Shown here: piece after piece, positions 7,117 through 12,589 of the stretch
Position numbering within the stretch: position 1 is the stretch's first letter
Layout: every line of letters begins with the position of its first letter
Origin: Myxococcales bacterium UBA5297
GTDB taxonomy: Bacteria; Myxococcota; Myxococcia; Myxococcales; UBA5297
Assembly: GCA_002408385.1 (NCBI GenBank)
Contig: DHSB01000058.1
Location: 1 to 12,589 of the forward strand
Direction of reading: 5' to 3'
Length of the DNA: 12,589 bases
Program-made: the position numbers and the translations under genes
Notes under the pieces: model-generated
The model's database searches: none
Told to the model about the DNA's origin: nothing
Seen by the model: only the letters and a program-made list of their open reading frames with translations

Positions 7117-8436
7117 CTATGCCCGGCGCTCGAGCACCGACAGCGCGACGAGCCCGTAGAGGAAGCCATGCACGACGTGCTCGGGCCTGCCGGCCAGCGC
7201 CACGATTTCGGCCACGGTGCGCGTGCCGTCGACCTTGGGCAGCAGCTCCGCCTCCCACCTCTCGAGATCGATCTCCGAGAGCGTGTAGGCCGGCTGTAGC
7301 GACGGCAGCACCCGATCCTCGGGCGCGAGCAGCCTGCGCAGGCGCTCGGGCTTATAGAGCTTCTTGATGCCGCGCATGATCAGGTTGGCCGGATGGATGT
7401 CGAGCTTGATCGACTCGTCCTTGGCGCGGCGGCGAAAGGCGAGCTCATAGACGCCATCTTCCCAGCCGAAGAGGCTGTAGATGACGCTCTTGACCTGCTG
7501 GCCGACGTAGTAGAGGCGCTCGGTCTCCTTGAGCACGCCCATGTCGACGAGCACCTCGCCGGTGCGCCGCTTGGTCGCCGCGGCCATCCCGGCGGCCTGC
7601 TTGAGCTGGGCATCGTTGATCTTGCCGACCCGCACGAGGAACTGGCCGAAGCGGTCGGTAACCACGTTCGAGAGCGCGAAGACCGGCTGTCCCTTCTCGA
7701 AGTAGACGACCTTCTTCACCTTGCCGCGTTGTGCGCCGAGCTCGCCCGTCTCCTGGGACTGGTAGAAGGCGTTGATGAGCGAGGGCAGGTTGTCTTTGAG
7801 CTCGCCGCGGCGGGTTCCGCGCTCCTTGTCGGTCACCGGCAAAGGCGCTTGCGGATAGTTGGGCGGAGGGGGACGCACCAGCGCGGCGGTTCCCGGCTTC
7901 GAGCCCCCGGCGGTCAGGCGGGCGCCCTTGAGCTCGGCGCTGATGTTGTCGCCGCCGGTGATCCGCACGATCCCGGTGAGCTCCATCGGATCCTGCGCCC
8001 GCTCCTCTTCGACGTCGATGTCCAGCTCGACCTCGAACCCGATCTCTTCCTCCTGCTGTAGCTTGGGCTCGGGCGCGATGATGGTCTTGACCGTCTCGAT
8101 GAGCTTGTTGGCCTCGAAAGGCTTCTCAAAGTAGGCGACCGCGCCGTACTTGCTGCGCGCTTCGGTCGCGTGCTTGCCGCCCTTGAAGACACCGGTGATG
8201 AAGATGACCGGCGCGCCCAGCTCCTTCTTGACCGCCTCGGCGAGGTGGTAGCCCATCATGTCGGGCAGCAGGATGTCGATGACCGCCAGGGCCGGCTTCT
8301 CGGTGCGCGCGACCTCGAGAGCAGCCTTGCCCTTGTTCGCCGGCAGCACCTGGTAGCCGGCGTCATCCAAGAGGCGCGACAGCAGGTTGAGCAGCTCCTG
8401 GTTGTCATCAACGAGCAAGACTTTTGGGGGCGACAT
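7117..8436 (-). CDS. Response regulator: receiver domain plus PATAN (DUF4388) domain
   Basis: Residues 1-120 are a CheY-like receiver with acidic pair Asp10/Asp11, phosphoacceptor Asp54 (AVIDILLPDMMGY), Thr81 (FITGVF) and Lys105 (FEKPF), all intact. A poorly structured, acidic and proline-rich linker (about 122-208) leads to a PATAN/DUF4388 domain from about 210 to 335, seen as GELKDNLPSLINAFYQSQETG, VVYFEKGQPVFALSN, FGQFLVRVGKIND, GEVLVDMGVL and a final FGWEDGVYEL. The last 100 residues look like a winged-helix-like tail (VDGTRTVAEIVALAG) common in DUF4388 proteins. There is no classical DNA-binding or enzymatic output, so it probably acts through protein contacts. No histidine kinase is adjacent. 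ATG 8436 has a weak ribosome binding site. Convergent with the pilus-domain gene. Confidence 0.9.
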   Translation of the reverse strand: MSPPKVLLVDDNQELLNLLSRLLDDAGYQVLPANKGKAALEVARTEKPALAVIDILLPDMMGYHLAEAVKKELGAPVIFITGVFKGGKHATEARSKYGAVAYFEKPFEANKLIETVKTIIAPEPKLQQEEEIGFEVELDIDVEEERAQDPMELTGIVRITGGDNISAELKGARLTAGGSKPGTAALVRPPPPNYPQAPLPVTDKERGTRRGELKDNLPSLINAFYQSQETGELGAQRGKVKKVVYFEKGQPVFALSNVVTDRFGQFLVRVGKINDAQLKQAAGMAAATKRRTGEVLVDMGVLKETERLYYVGQQVKSVIYSLFGWEDGVYELAFRRRAKDESIKLDIHPANLIMRGIKKLYKPERLRRLLAPEDRVLPSLQPAYTLSEIDLERWEAELLPKVDGTRTVAEIVALAGRPEHVVHGFLYGLVALSVLERRA

Positions 8437-8793
8437 GGGGCACGGACGATACCATGAGGCCCAGGTGAGTCAAAGCTGCCCCAACACCGAACTGGGAACA
8501 AAAACAGCGGTCGCGCAGCGCACCTTGTCGATAGGCAGCCAGGTGGCTGGAGGGTTTCCGATGGGGCGTCCGGGACCACGACATTCGCCGATGCAAACGG
8601 GGCAAGGCGCGGTATGGCGTGCCGTTCTCGCAACGGCTAGTCGCGGGCTGGAAGCGACGGTCCTCCATGGCAGGCGTTCAGCAAAGCCCCCTGTCGGCGG
8701 CAAGCAGGCGGCGATGCCGGGCGACGGAGAGCTTGCCCCCGCGCTCGCCGCGGGCACGACCAGCGGATAGGGTCACGGCCGGTTGCTTTGAGC

Positions 8794-8807
8794 TCAAGAG
8801 GTGTCGG
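8794..8807 (+). repeat. Short repeat TCAAGAGGTGTCGG, copy 1
   Basis: The same 14 bases recur at 12539-12552. Both copies are intergenic and flank the DUF364-ECF block. A single 14-base match in a GC-rich window this size may be chance. Confidence 0.4.
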
Positions 8808-8844
8808 AGAGACCTTCTGCGACGTCTCGCGCGAGGCAGGGAGC

Positions 8845-8861
8845 GCCGCCGTCTCGGCGGC
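8845..8861. promoter_or_regulatory. Perfect hairpin in the DUF364 leader
   Basis: GCCGCC (8845-8850) and GGCGGC (8856-8861) enclose the 5-nt loop GTCTC. It lies 80 bp before the DUF364 ATG, with no T-run after it, so it is not a classic terminator. It may be a leader structure or chance in GC-rich DNA. Confidence 0.3.
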
Positions 8862-8895
8862 CGGCGTGCGCGCATGAAGTCGAGGCGCTGACAAG

Positions 8896-8915
8896 GTCGA
8901 GGAGGATTTCTCGAC
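8896..8915. promoter_or_regulatory. Inverted repeat GTCGAG-N8-CTCGAC just upstream of DUF364 gene
   Basis: A perfect 6-bp inverted repeat with loop GAGGATTT ends 25 bp before ATG 8941. It could be an operator or an RNA hairpin. The real ribosome binding site (GAGGAA, around 8930) lies outside it. Confidence 0.3.
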
Positions 8916-8940
8916 GGTTCTTCGGAAGCGAGGAAGACGA

Positions 8941-9678
8941 ATGACTCTTATCGATGAGCTGCTCGCGAGCATCGAAGCCGACATGCCGCTGCGGTCGGTG
9001 ACCGTGGGGGCCCACATGACCGCCGTGGCCAGCCGCGGCTGTGGCATCGCGGCGACCTTCGTCGGCGACGGGGCCTTCATGCACGTGCCGGTGCGCGGGG
9101 TGGGCGACCTGCTGCGCATGAGCGCGCGTGAGCTCGCCGAGTACGCCCGCTCGGATCATCCCCTCGAATCGACGCTGGGAATCGCTGCCCTCAACTCCTT
9201 GCTCAGGGTCGACACCGCGGCGATGCGGGAGCGCAACGCCTCGGAGATCATTCTCGAGCGCGGCCGGGGCAGGAAGGTCGCGCTGGTCGGACACTTCCCC
9301 TTCATCCCGAAGCTCGCGGGCGCGGTCGACGAGCTCTGGGTACTCGAGAAAAGGCCCATGGAGGGAGAGTACCCGGCCGAGGCTGCGCCCGAGCTGATCC
9401 CGCGCGCCGACGTCGTGGCCATTACCGGCAGCGCGCTGGTCAATCACACGCTCGAAGGGCTCTTGAACCTCTGCTCGCCCGAGGCGTTTGTGGTCGTCCT
9501 CGGTCCGAGCGCGCCCTTGTCCCCGGTGCTCTTCGGGCGCGGGGTGAGCGTCATCTGCGGGGCGGTGGTCACCGACGAGACGGCTTTGCTGCGCGGGCTG
9601 ACGCAGGGCGGCCACTTCCGGCAGTTCGAGGGAACACGGATGCTCTGCTGGGAGCGCGGCGGAACCCGCAGGCGTTGA
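8941..9678 (+). CDS. DUF4213/DUF364 family protein (putative heavy-metal chelation domain)
   Basis: The ATG at 8941 follows a GAGGAAG ribosome binding site. The 245-residue product has an N-terminal DUF4213-like half, including VTVGAHMTAVASRGCGIA (20-37) and LGIAALNSLL (79-88). The C-terminal DUF364 half carries the family landmarks VALVGHFPFIPKL (113-125), ITGSALVNHTLEGLL (161-175), VVLGPSAPLSP (185-195) and CGAVVTDE (206-213). Pfam describes the family as putative heavy-metal chelation; no enzymatic reaction is established to my knowledge. No signal peptide or membrane helix is visible, so it is cytoplasmic. It precedes an ECF transporter operon by 236 bp on the same strand, which suggests a role with the transported compound; this is inference. 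A 5' leader with inverted repeats precedes it. Confidence 0.85.
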   Translation: MTLIDELLASIEADMPLRSVTVGAHMTAVASRGCGIAATFVGDGAFMHVPVRGVGDLLRMSARELAEYARSDHPLESTLGIAALNSLLRVDTAAMRERNASEIILERGRGRKVALVGHFPFIPKLAGAVDELWVLEKRPMEGEYPAEAAPELIPRADVVAITGSALVNHTLEGLLNLCSPEAFVVVLGPSAPLSPVLFGRGVSVICGAVVTDETALLRGLTQGGHFRQFEGTRMLCWERGGTRRR

Positions 9679-9914
9679 GCCGCGCCGCGTCGGCGCCGAC
9701 AGGACGAGCCGTGGCCGGCCGGCTTTCTCATCCGGCACCTTGGGCCGCCGGTAGCTCGCAGGTACCTCGTGACAAGCGGGACGGCCGCTCGTTCGGCGGC
9801 TTCCGAGCCGCAGGGGCGCGCCCGGAAGGTGCGAGGCGGCCAAGAAGGCAGATGCATACGAGAGTGCGAGCGGGTGCTACTGTCCGTCGGGCATCAGAAC
9901 CGGGACCCGGCGAC

Positions 9915-10448
9915 ATGGACCTGCGAGAGATCAGCCGTGCTGCCTTCATCGCCGCTGCGGCGCTTGCGCTTCCCTTCCTCTTTCACGCGCTGCGCCTCGG
10001 GCACGTCTTCCTGCCGATGTACCTGCCGCTGCTCGCCGGAGCGTTCCTGCTGAGCCCGCGCTGGGCGCTCGCGGTCGGGGCGCTCACCCCGCTGGCCTCG
10101 GCCCTCGCCACGGGGATGCCCCCGCTCTTCCCGCCGATCGCGTTCTGGATGTCTGTCGAGCTCGGGACGATGGCGCTGCTCGCCTCGCTCGCCCATCGGA
10201 GGACGGCCCTGCCTGTCGCGGTCATCCTGGCCGCCGTGCTCGTCATCGGCCGGGTCATCTACGCGGCGCTCGTCTTCGCGACCGCAGCCTTCTTCGCTCT
10301 TCCGCCGCGTCTGTTGAGCGCCGCCTCCTTGGTCTCGGGATGGCCGGGGATGGTCCTCGCGATGCTCGTCGTCCCCGCGACGCTCGCCGCGGTGCGCCGT
10401 TCTCGAGCTCCTGACGAGGTCCGGAGGGGAGGCGCAGGCTCGGCATGA
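9915..10448 (+). CDS. ECF transporter substrate-binding (S) component, substrate unassigned
   Basis: A 177-residue membrane protein with about six hydrophobic segments (roughly 8-24, 32-46, 49-66, 73-93, 99-126, 138-160). The motifs GHVFLPMYLPLLAGAFLL (29-46) and the proline-rich loop GMPPLFPP (67-74) are typical of S components of energy-coupling factor vitamin/cofactor transporters (ECF_trnsprt-like). The downstream EcfT and EcfA genes confirm the class. I cannot place it in the riboflavin, folate, thiamine, biotin, cobalt or nickel subfamilies. ATG 9915 is the first start giving a sensible membrane N-terminus; no strong ribosome binding site is seen. The 236-bp leader shows no convincing riboswitch. 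The positively charged C-terminus (RRSR, RR) lies after the last helix. Confidence 0.82.
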   Translation: MDLREISRAAFIAAAALALPFLFHALRLGHVFLPMYLPLLAGAFLLSPRWALAVGALTPLASALATGMPPLFPPIAFWMSVELGTMALLASLAHRRTALPVAVILAAVLVIGRVIYAALVFATAAFFALPPRLLSAASLVSGWPGMVLAMLVVPATLAAVRRSRAPDEVRRGGAGSA

Positions 10449-10532
10449 GCGCGAGTCCAGCGGCGGCCTGGCCAGCGCGGCCTGCTCGTGTCAGTCGAGA
10501 TAAACGCCACGCCCGGCGCTGCGACCTGCTCG

Positions 10533-10550
10533 CCCGGGCTCTCCGGGAGG
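10533..10550 (+). promoter_or_regulatory. Hairpin overlapping the methyltransferase ribosome binding site
   Basis: CCCGG (10533-10537) can pair with CCGGG (10543-10547) around loop GCTCT. The 3' arm covers the first part of the GGGAGG ribosome binding site (10545-10550), so it could damp translation. The stem is only 5 bp, so this may be incidental. Confidence 0.25.
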
Positions 10551-10557
10551 CATTGAG

Positions 10558-11154
10558 ATGAGCCGACAGGACTTCTTCGACAGGCTGGCTGACCGCTGGG
10601 ACGAGCTGCACCCTGCCGAACCGCAGCTTGCTGCGATTCGACGCGGCCTCGAGCTCGTCGGGCCCCTCGACGGCTGCGCGGTCGCCGACGTCGGCTGCGG
10701 GACGGGGGTGCTGCTGTACGAGGTGCTGCCCCGACTCGGCGACGGGCGGGTGGTCGCGATCGACTCCTCGGCCGGGATGGTGGCCCGGGCCCGGGCGAAG
10801 TTCCCGGACGCGAGAATCCGCTGGAGCGCCACCGACCTGTTCGCCGCCGGCGTCGAGGAGGGGAGCCTCGATCTCGTGCTCTGCTACGACACGTTCCCGC
10901 ACTTCGAGCATCGCGCGCGGGTGCTTGCCGAATGGTCGCGGTGGCTCGTTCCCGGGGGCCGCGCGATCGTTTGGCACAACCTCGGCCGCGAGCAGCTCGC
11001 CGAGATTCACCGCCGCGCCGGCGAGGTGGTGAGCGACGACTTGCTGCCCGCGCCCTCCGAGCTCTCCAGGCTCTTCGTGGAGGCGGGCTTCGAGACCCTG
11101 CACGCGAGCGAGTCGCCCGACTCCTACACCGTGGCCGCGAGGAAGCTGGCTTGA
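10558..11154 (+). CDS. Class I SAM-dependent methyltransferase in the ECF operon
   Basis: A 198-residue Rossmann-fold methyltransferase. Motif I is VADVGCGTGVLL (42-53), the acidic end of strand 2 is VVAIDSSAGMV (65-75), and motif IV-like DLVLCYDTFPHF spans 105-116. The post-motif PGGRAIVWHN (132-141) follows. The C-terminal part (REQLAEIHRRAGEVVSDDLL, then LSRLFVEAGFETL) looks like a specific subgroup, which I remember seeing near ECF transporters, although I cannot name its substrate. ATG 10558 follows GGAGG by 7 nt. The stop overlaps the EcfT start, so it is translationally coupled to the transporter. A plausible role is modifying the imported compound or a related ligand; this is inference. 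Confidence 0.85.
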   Translation: MSRQDFFDRLADRWDELHPAEPQLAAIRRGLELVGPLDGCAVADVGCGTGVLLYEVLPRLGDGRVVAIDSSAGMVARARAKFPDARIRWSATDLFAAGVEEGSLDLVLCYDTFPHFEHRARVLAEWSRWLVPGGRAIVWHNLGREQLAEIHRRAGEVVSDDLLPAPSELSRLFVEAGFETLHASESPDSYTVAARKLA

Positions 11155-11801
11155 GGCGCTGCGACCCGCGGGCGGCGATGTCCTTCGCGGCGGCCGGCGC
11201 CGCGGCGGGAATGGCCGGGGCCGGCTCGGCGCTGCTCGGCCTGGTCGCGCTCTTCTTGTGGAGCCTCTGGCTGCGGCTCTCGGTGCGCGGCCTCTTCTGG
11301 CGCCTCGGCGTGCTGGTGAGCGGCTCTGGCCTCTGGCTCCTCGCCGCGCCTTTCGCGCCCGCGCAGGCGCTCGGGCTCGCGCTGCGCGGCTTCACGGTCT
11401 CGGCGGTCGTGGTCACCGCGGGCATGGCCGTGTCGTGGACCGCGCCGCTGGCGCTGCTCCAAGTGTTGCGGGCGCCCCCGAGCCTGGTCGCCTTCCTCGC
11501 CATCCTGGCGCGCCACGCGGTGGCCGTTCGTGACGAGGCGCAGCGCGTCTGGCAGGTGCTGCTGCTACGCGGCGCTTTCGATCGCCGGGCCAACCTTCCC
11601 GCGGCCCTTCGCATCCTGCTCGCCGCGCTCGTCTCCTCGGCATTCCGGCGCGGCGAGCGCGTAGCCGACGTGCTCGCGCTGCGCGGCTTCGAGGGGCGCG
11701 TGCCCGCATTGCCCCCATGGCGATGGAACGTGGCCGATCTCCCGGCGTACCTGCTCACGGCCCTCGCGTTGTCGGCGACCGCCCTCGAGGCGATCGGATG
11801 A
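11151..11801 (+). CDS. ecfT: ECF transporter transmembrane component EcfT
   Basis: EcfT is the membrane scaffold linking the S component to the ATPases. I choose TTG 11151, which overlaps the methyltransferase stop (TTGA) and follows GAGGAAG by about 5 nt. It restores the N-terminal RRCDPR that matches the conserved LDPR-type start of EcfT proteins; ATG 11178 would cut it off. The 216-residue product has several hydrophobic segments, then the cytoplasmic coupling region with two x-Arg-Gly motifs, LLLRGAF (137-143) and LALRGFEGR (175-183), that contact the ATPases in this family. The last helix (about 196-214) follows. The frame also runs upstream through the methyltransferase gene, but that part is a shadow. 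The stop overlaps the EcfA start (ATGA). Confidence 0.85.
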   Translation: MRRCDPRAAMSFAAAGAAAGMAGAGSALLGLVALFLWSLWLRLSVRGLFWRLGVLVSGSGLWLLAAPFAPAQALGLALRGFTVSAVVVTAGMAVSWTAPLALLQVLRAPPSLVAFLAILARHAVAVRDEAQRVWQVLLLRGAFDRRANLPAALRILLAALVSSAFRRGERVADVLALRGFEGRVPALPPWRWNVADLPAYLLTALALSATALEAIG

Positions 11802-12439
11802 AGGCGCTGTCGCTCGAGATCGAGGGGGTGTGCCATCGCCATCCTGGCGCCACGCTCGATACTCCGCCTGAGCTGAGCTTCTCTATCCCGCCCGGAGGTC
11901 GGGCGCTTTTGCTCGGTCCCAACGGGTGCGGCAAGACGACCCTGCTGCAGCGCATCGCGGGCCTGCTCGAGGGGGCTGGAACGGTTCGCGTCGGCGGCCT
12001 CGAGCCGTCGCGACGCAACCTGGCGGCAGTTCGAAAGGGCCTGGGCTTCCTCTGGCAGAACCCCGACGACGCCTTGCTGCTGCCGACCGCCCTCGAGGAC
12101 GTCGCGCTCGGCCCGGTGAACGATGGGATGGATCCGAAGCGTGCCCGCGAGGTGGCGGCCGAGTGGTTGGAGAGGCTCGGAGTCTCGGGGCTCGCGGACC
12201 GCCCGATTCGCCGACTGTCGATGGGCGAGAAGCAGCTCGTCGCCCTGGCCGGAGTGCTCGCGCGCGAGCCTGGACTGCTCTTGCTCGACGAGCCGACCGC
12301 GGCGCTCGATGACGACGCGAGCGAGCGGCTGGCCTGCGCGCTCGACCAGATCGAGGCGACGATGCTGCTCGTCACCCACGACGCGGGCTTCTGGCTCACG
12401 CGAGAGCGGCGATGGGACGTGGTCCGCATCGCGCCTTGA
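11798..12439 (+). CDS. ecfA: ECF transporter ATP-binding protein EcfA
   Basis: This ABC ATPase powers the ECF transporter. Motifs in the 213-residue product: Walker A GPNGCGKTT (40-48), Q-loop FLWQNPDDALL (85-93, Gln87), signature LSMGEKQ (140-146, a variant of LSGGQ), Walker B LLLLDEP (160-166), D-loop AALD (168-171) and switch His194 (THD). The NPDD after the Q-loop Gln is typical of cobalt/ECF-type ATPases. It is shorter than most EcfA proteins, ending soon after the H-loop. Only one ATPase gene is present, so a homodimer is likely unless a second gene lies elsewhere. ATG 11798 overlaps the EcfT stop, and GAGG sits about 7 nt upstream. It is the last gene of the operon seen here. Confidence 0.92.
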   Translation: MKALSLEIEGVCHRHPGATLDTPPELSFSIPPGGRALLLGPNGCGKTTLLQRIAGLLEGAGTVRVGGLEPSRRNLAAVRKGLGFLWQNPDDALLLPTALEDVALGPVNDGMDPKRAREVAAEWLERLGVSGLADRPIRRLSMGEKQLVALAGVLAREPGLLLLDEPTAALDDDASERLACALDQIEATMLLVTHDAGFWLTRERRWDVVRIAP

Positions 12440-12471
12440 GCCGGCCAAGGGGCGACGCGATTCACAAGCCG

Positions 12472-12488
12472 GCCCCGACAGCCGGGGC
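12472..12488 (+). terminator. Possible terminator hairpin after the ECF operon
   Basis: GCCCCG (12472-12477) pairs perfectly with CGGGGC (12483-12488) around loop ACAGC, 33 bp after the EcfA stop. There is no clear T-run, but GC-rich genomes often lack one. Confidence 0.35.
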
Positions 12489-12538
12489 GTTCATCCAAGG
12501 AAGCCCGCGGCGTCGGCAGCGAGCAAACCCCTGGGGTG

Positions 12539-12552
12539 TCAAGAGGTGTCGG
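12539..12552 (+). repeat. Short repeat TCAAGAGGTGTCGG, copy 2
   Basis: Identical to 8794-8807. Here it is part of GGTGTC-AAGA-GGTGTC (12535-12550), a 6-bp direct repeat spaced one helical turn apart, followed by GGGAAATCCCC. It might be part of a dispersed intergenic (REP-like) element; this is a guess. Confidence 0.4.
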
Positions 12553-12589
12553 GAAATCCCCCTCGGCTCGCCACCCGCTCACCCCGAGC

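Larger units (their letters stand above)
8437..8940. other. 504-bp divergent intergenic region
   Basis: This lies between the divergently transcribed response regulator and DUF364 gene and must hold both promoters. The open frames here have poor composition and no recognisable motifs, so I call no gene. The right part contains a short repeat (8794-8807) and two inverted repeats (8845-8861, 8896-8915) close to the DUF364 start. I see no clear promoter box. Confidence 0.6.

Noticed and set aside
8788..8797. Perfect palindrome TTGAGCTCAA
   Set aside because: A 10-bp palindrome is expected several times by chance in a window this size, and it has no partner site.
9820..9914. Cobalamin-riboswitch-like fragments (GGAAGGTGCGAG, GCTACTGTCC) before the ECF S component
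   Set aside because: The core GCCAGGA(U)ACC box and the ordered GGAA-GGTG-AATCC block are missing; only loose fragments match. A covariance-model search for RF00174 would settle it.
10259..12448. Very long minus-strand open frame opposite the ECF operon (also 678-1955 and 1669-3423)
   Set aside because: Typical shadow frames of GC-rich coding DNA; low-complexity Arg/Ala/Ser-rich translations without domains, while the plus strand carries clear families.
1..12589. CRISPR array, tRNA, rRNA, integrase or intact insertion sequence
   Set aside because: None seen: no regularly spaced short repeats, no tRNA-like cloverleaf noticed and no transposase or integrase motifs apart from the DUF4351 tails.

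Overview
The window is strongly GC-rich, with dense genes and long spurious reading frames on the opposite strand. The gene types (NagZ, an orphan CheR, a PATAN-type response regulator, a Cys-rich lipoprotein with a DAG-rich linker, a DUF4351 tail) point to a Gram-negative bacterium of the Myxococcota / former Deltaproteobacteria kind. This is an inference from gene content; no marker gene is present.

Layout. 1-747: the end of a DUF4351/Rpn-type gene plus a second, 5'-truncated copy 437 bp downstream, in a direct repeat of about 90% identity. 924-3483 (+): NagZ, then a small lipoprotein and a CheR-type methyltransferase 9 bp apart. 3602-4072 (+): a soluble HAD/P-type-ATPase-like phosphatase. 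4270-6301 (-): an aldo/keto reductase and a Cys-rich lipoprotein whose signal peptide is one base out of frame with its mature part. 6369-6992 (+): a secreted protein with a secretin-type pilus N-domain and BON-like repeats but no secretin. 7117-8436 (-): a receiver-PATAN response regulator. 8437-8940: about 500 bp without a convincing gene. 8941-12439 (+): a DUF4213/DUF364 protein, an ECF S component, a class I SAM methyltransferase, EcfT and EcfA. 12440-12589: intergenic, with a terminator-like hairpin and a short repeat also found at 8794.

The most interesting part is 8941-12439. S component, methyltransferase, EcfT (TTG start overlapping the methyltransferase stop) and EcfA (ATGA overlap) look like one transport operon, with a protein of the putative heavy-metal-chelation family just upstream. 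Together they suggest uptake and handling of an unassigned small molecule, perhaps a metal ligand or cofactor. The substrate cannot be read from the sequence. The rest is ordinary chromosomal content: cell-wall recycling, signalling and envelope proteins.
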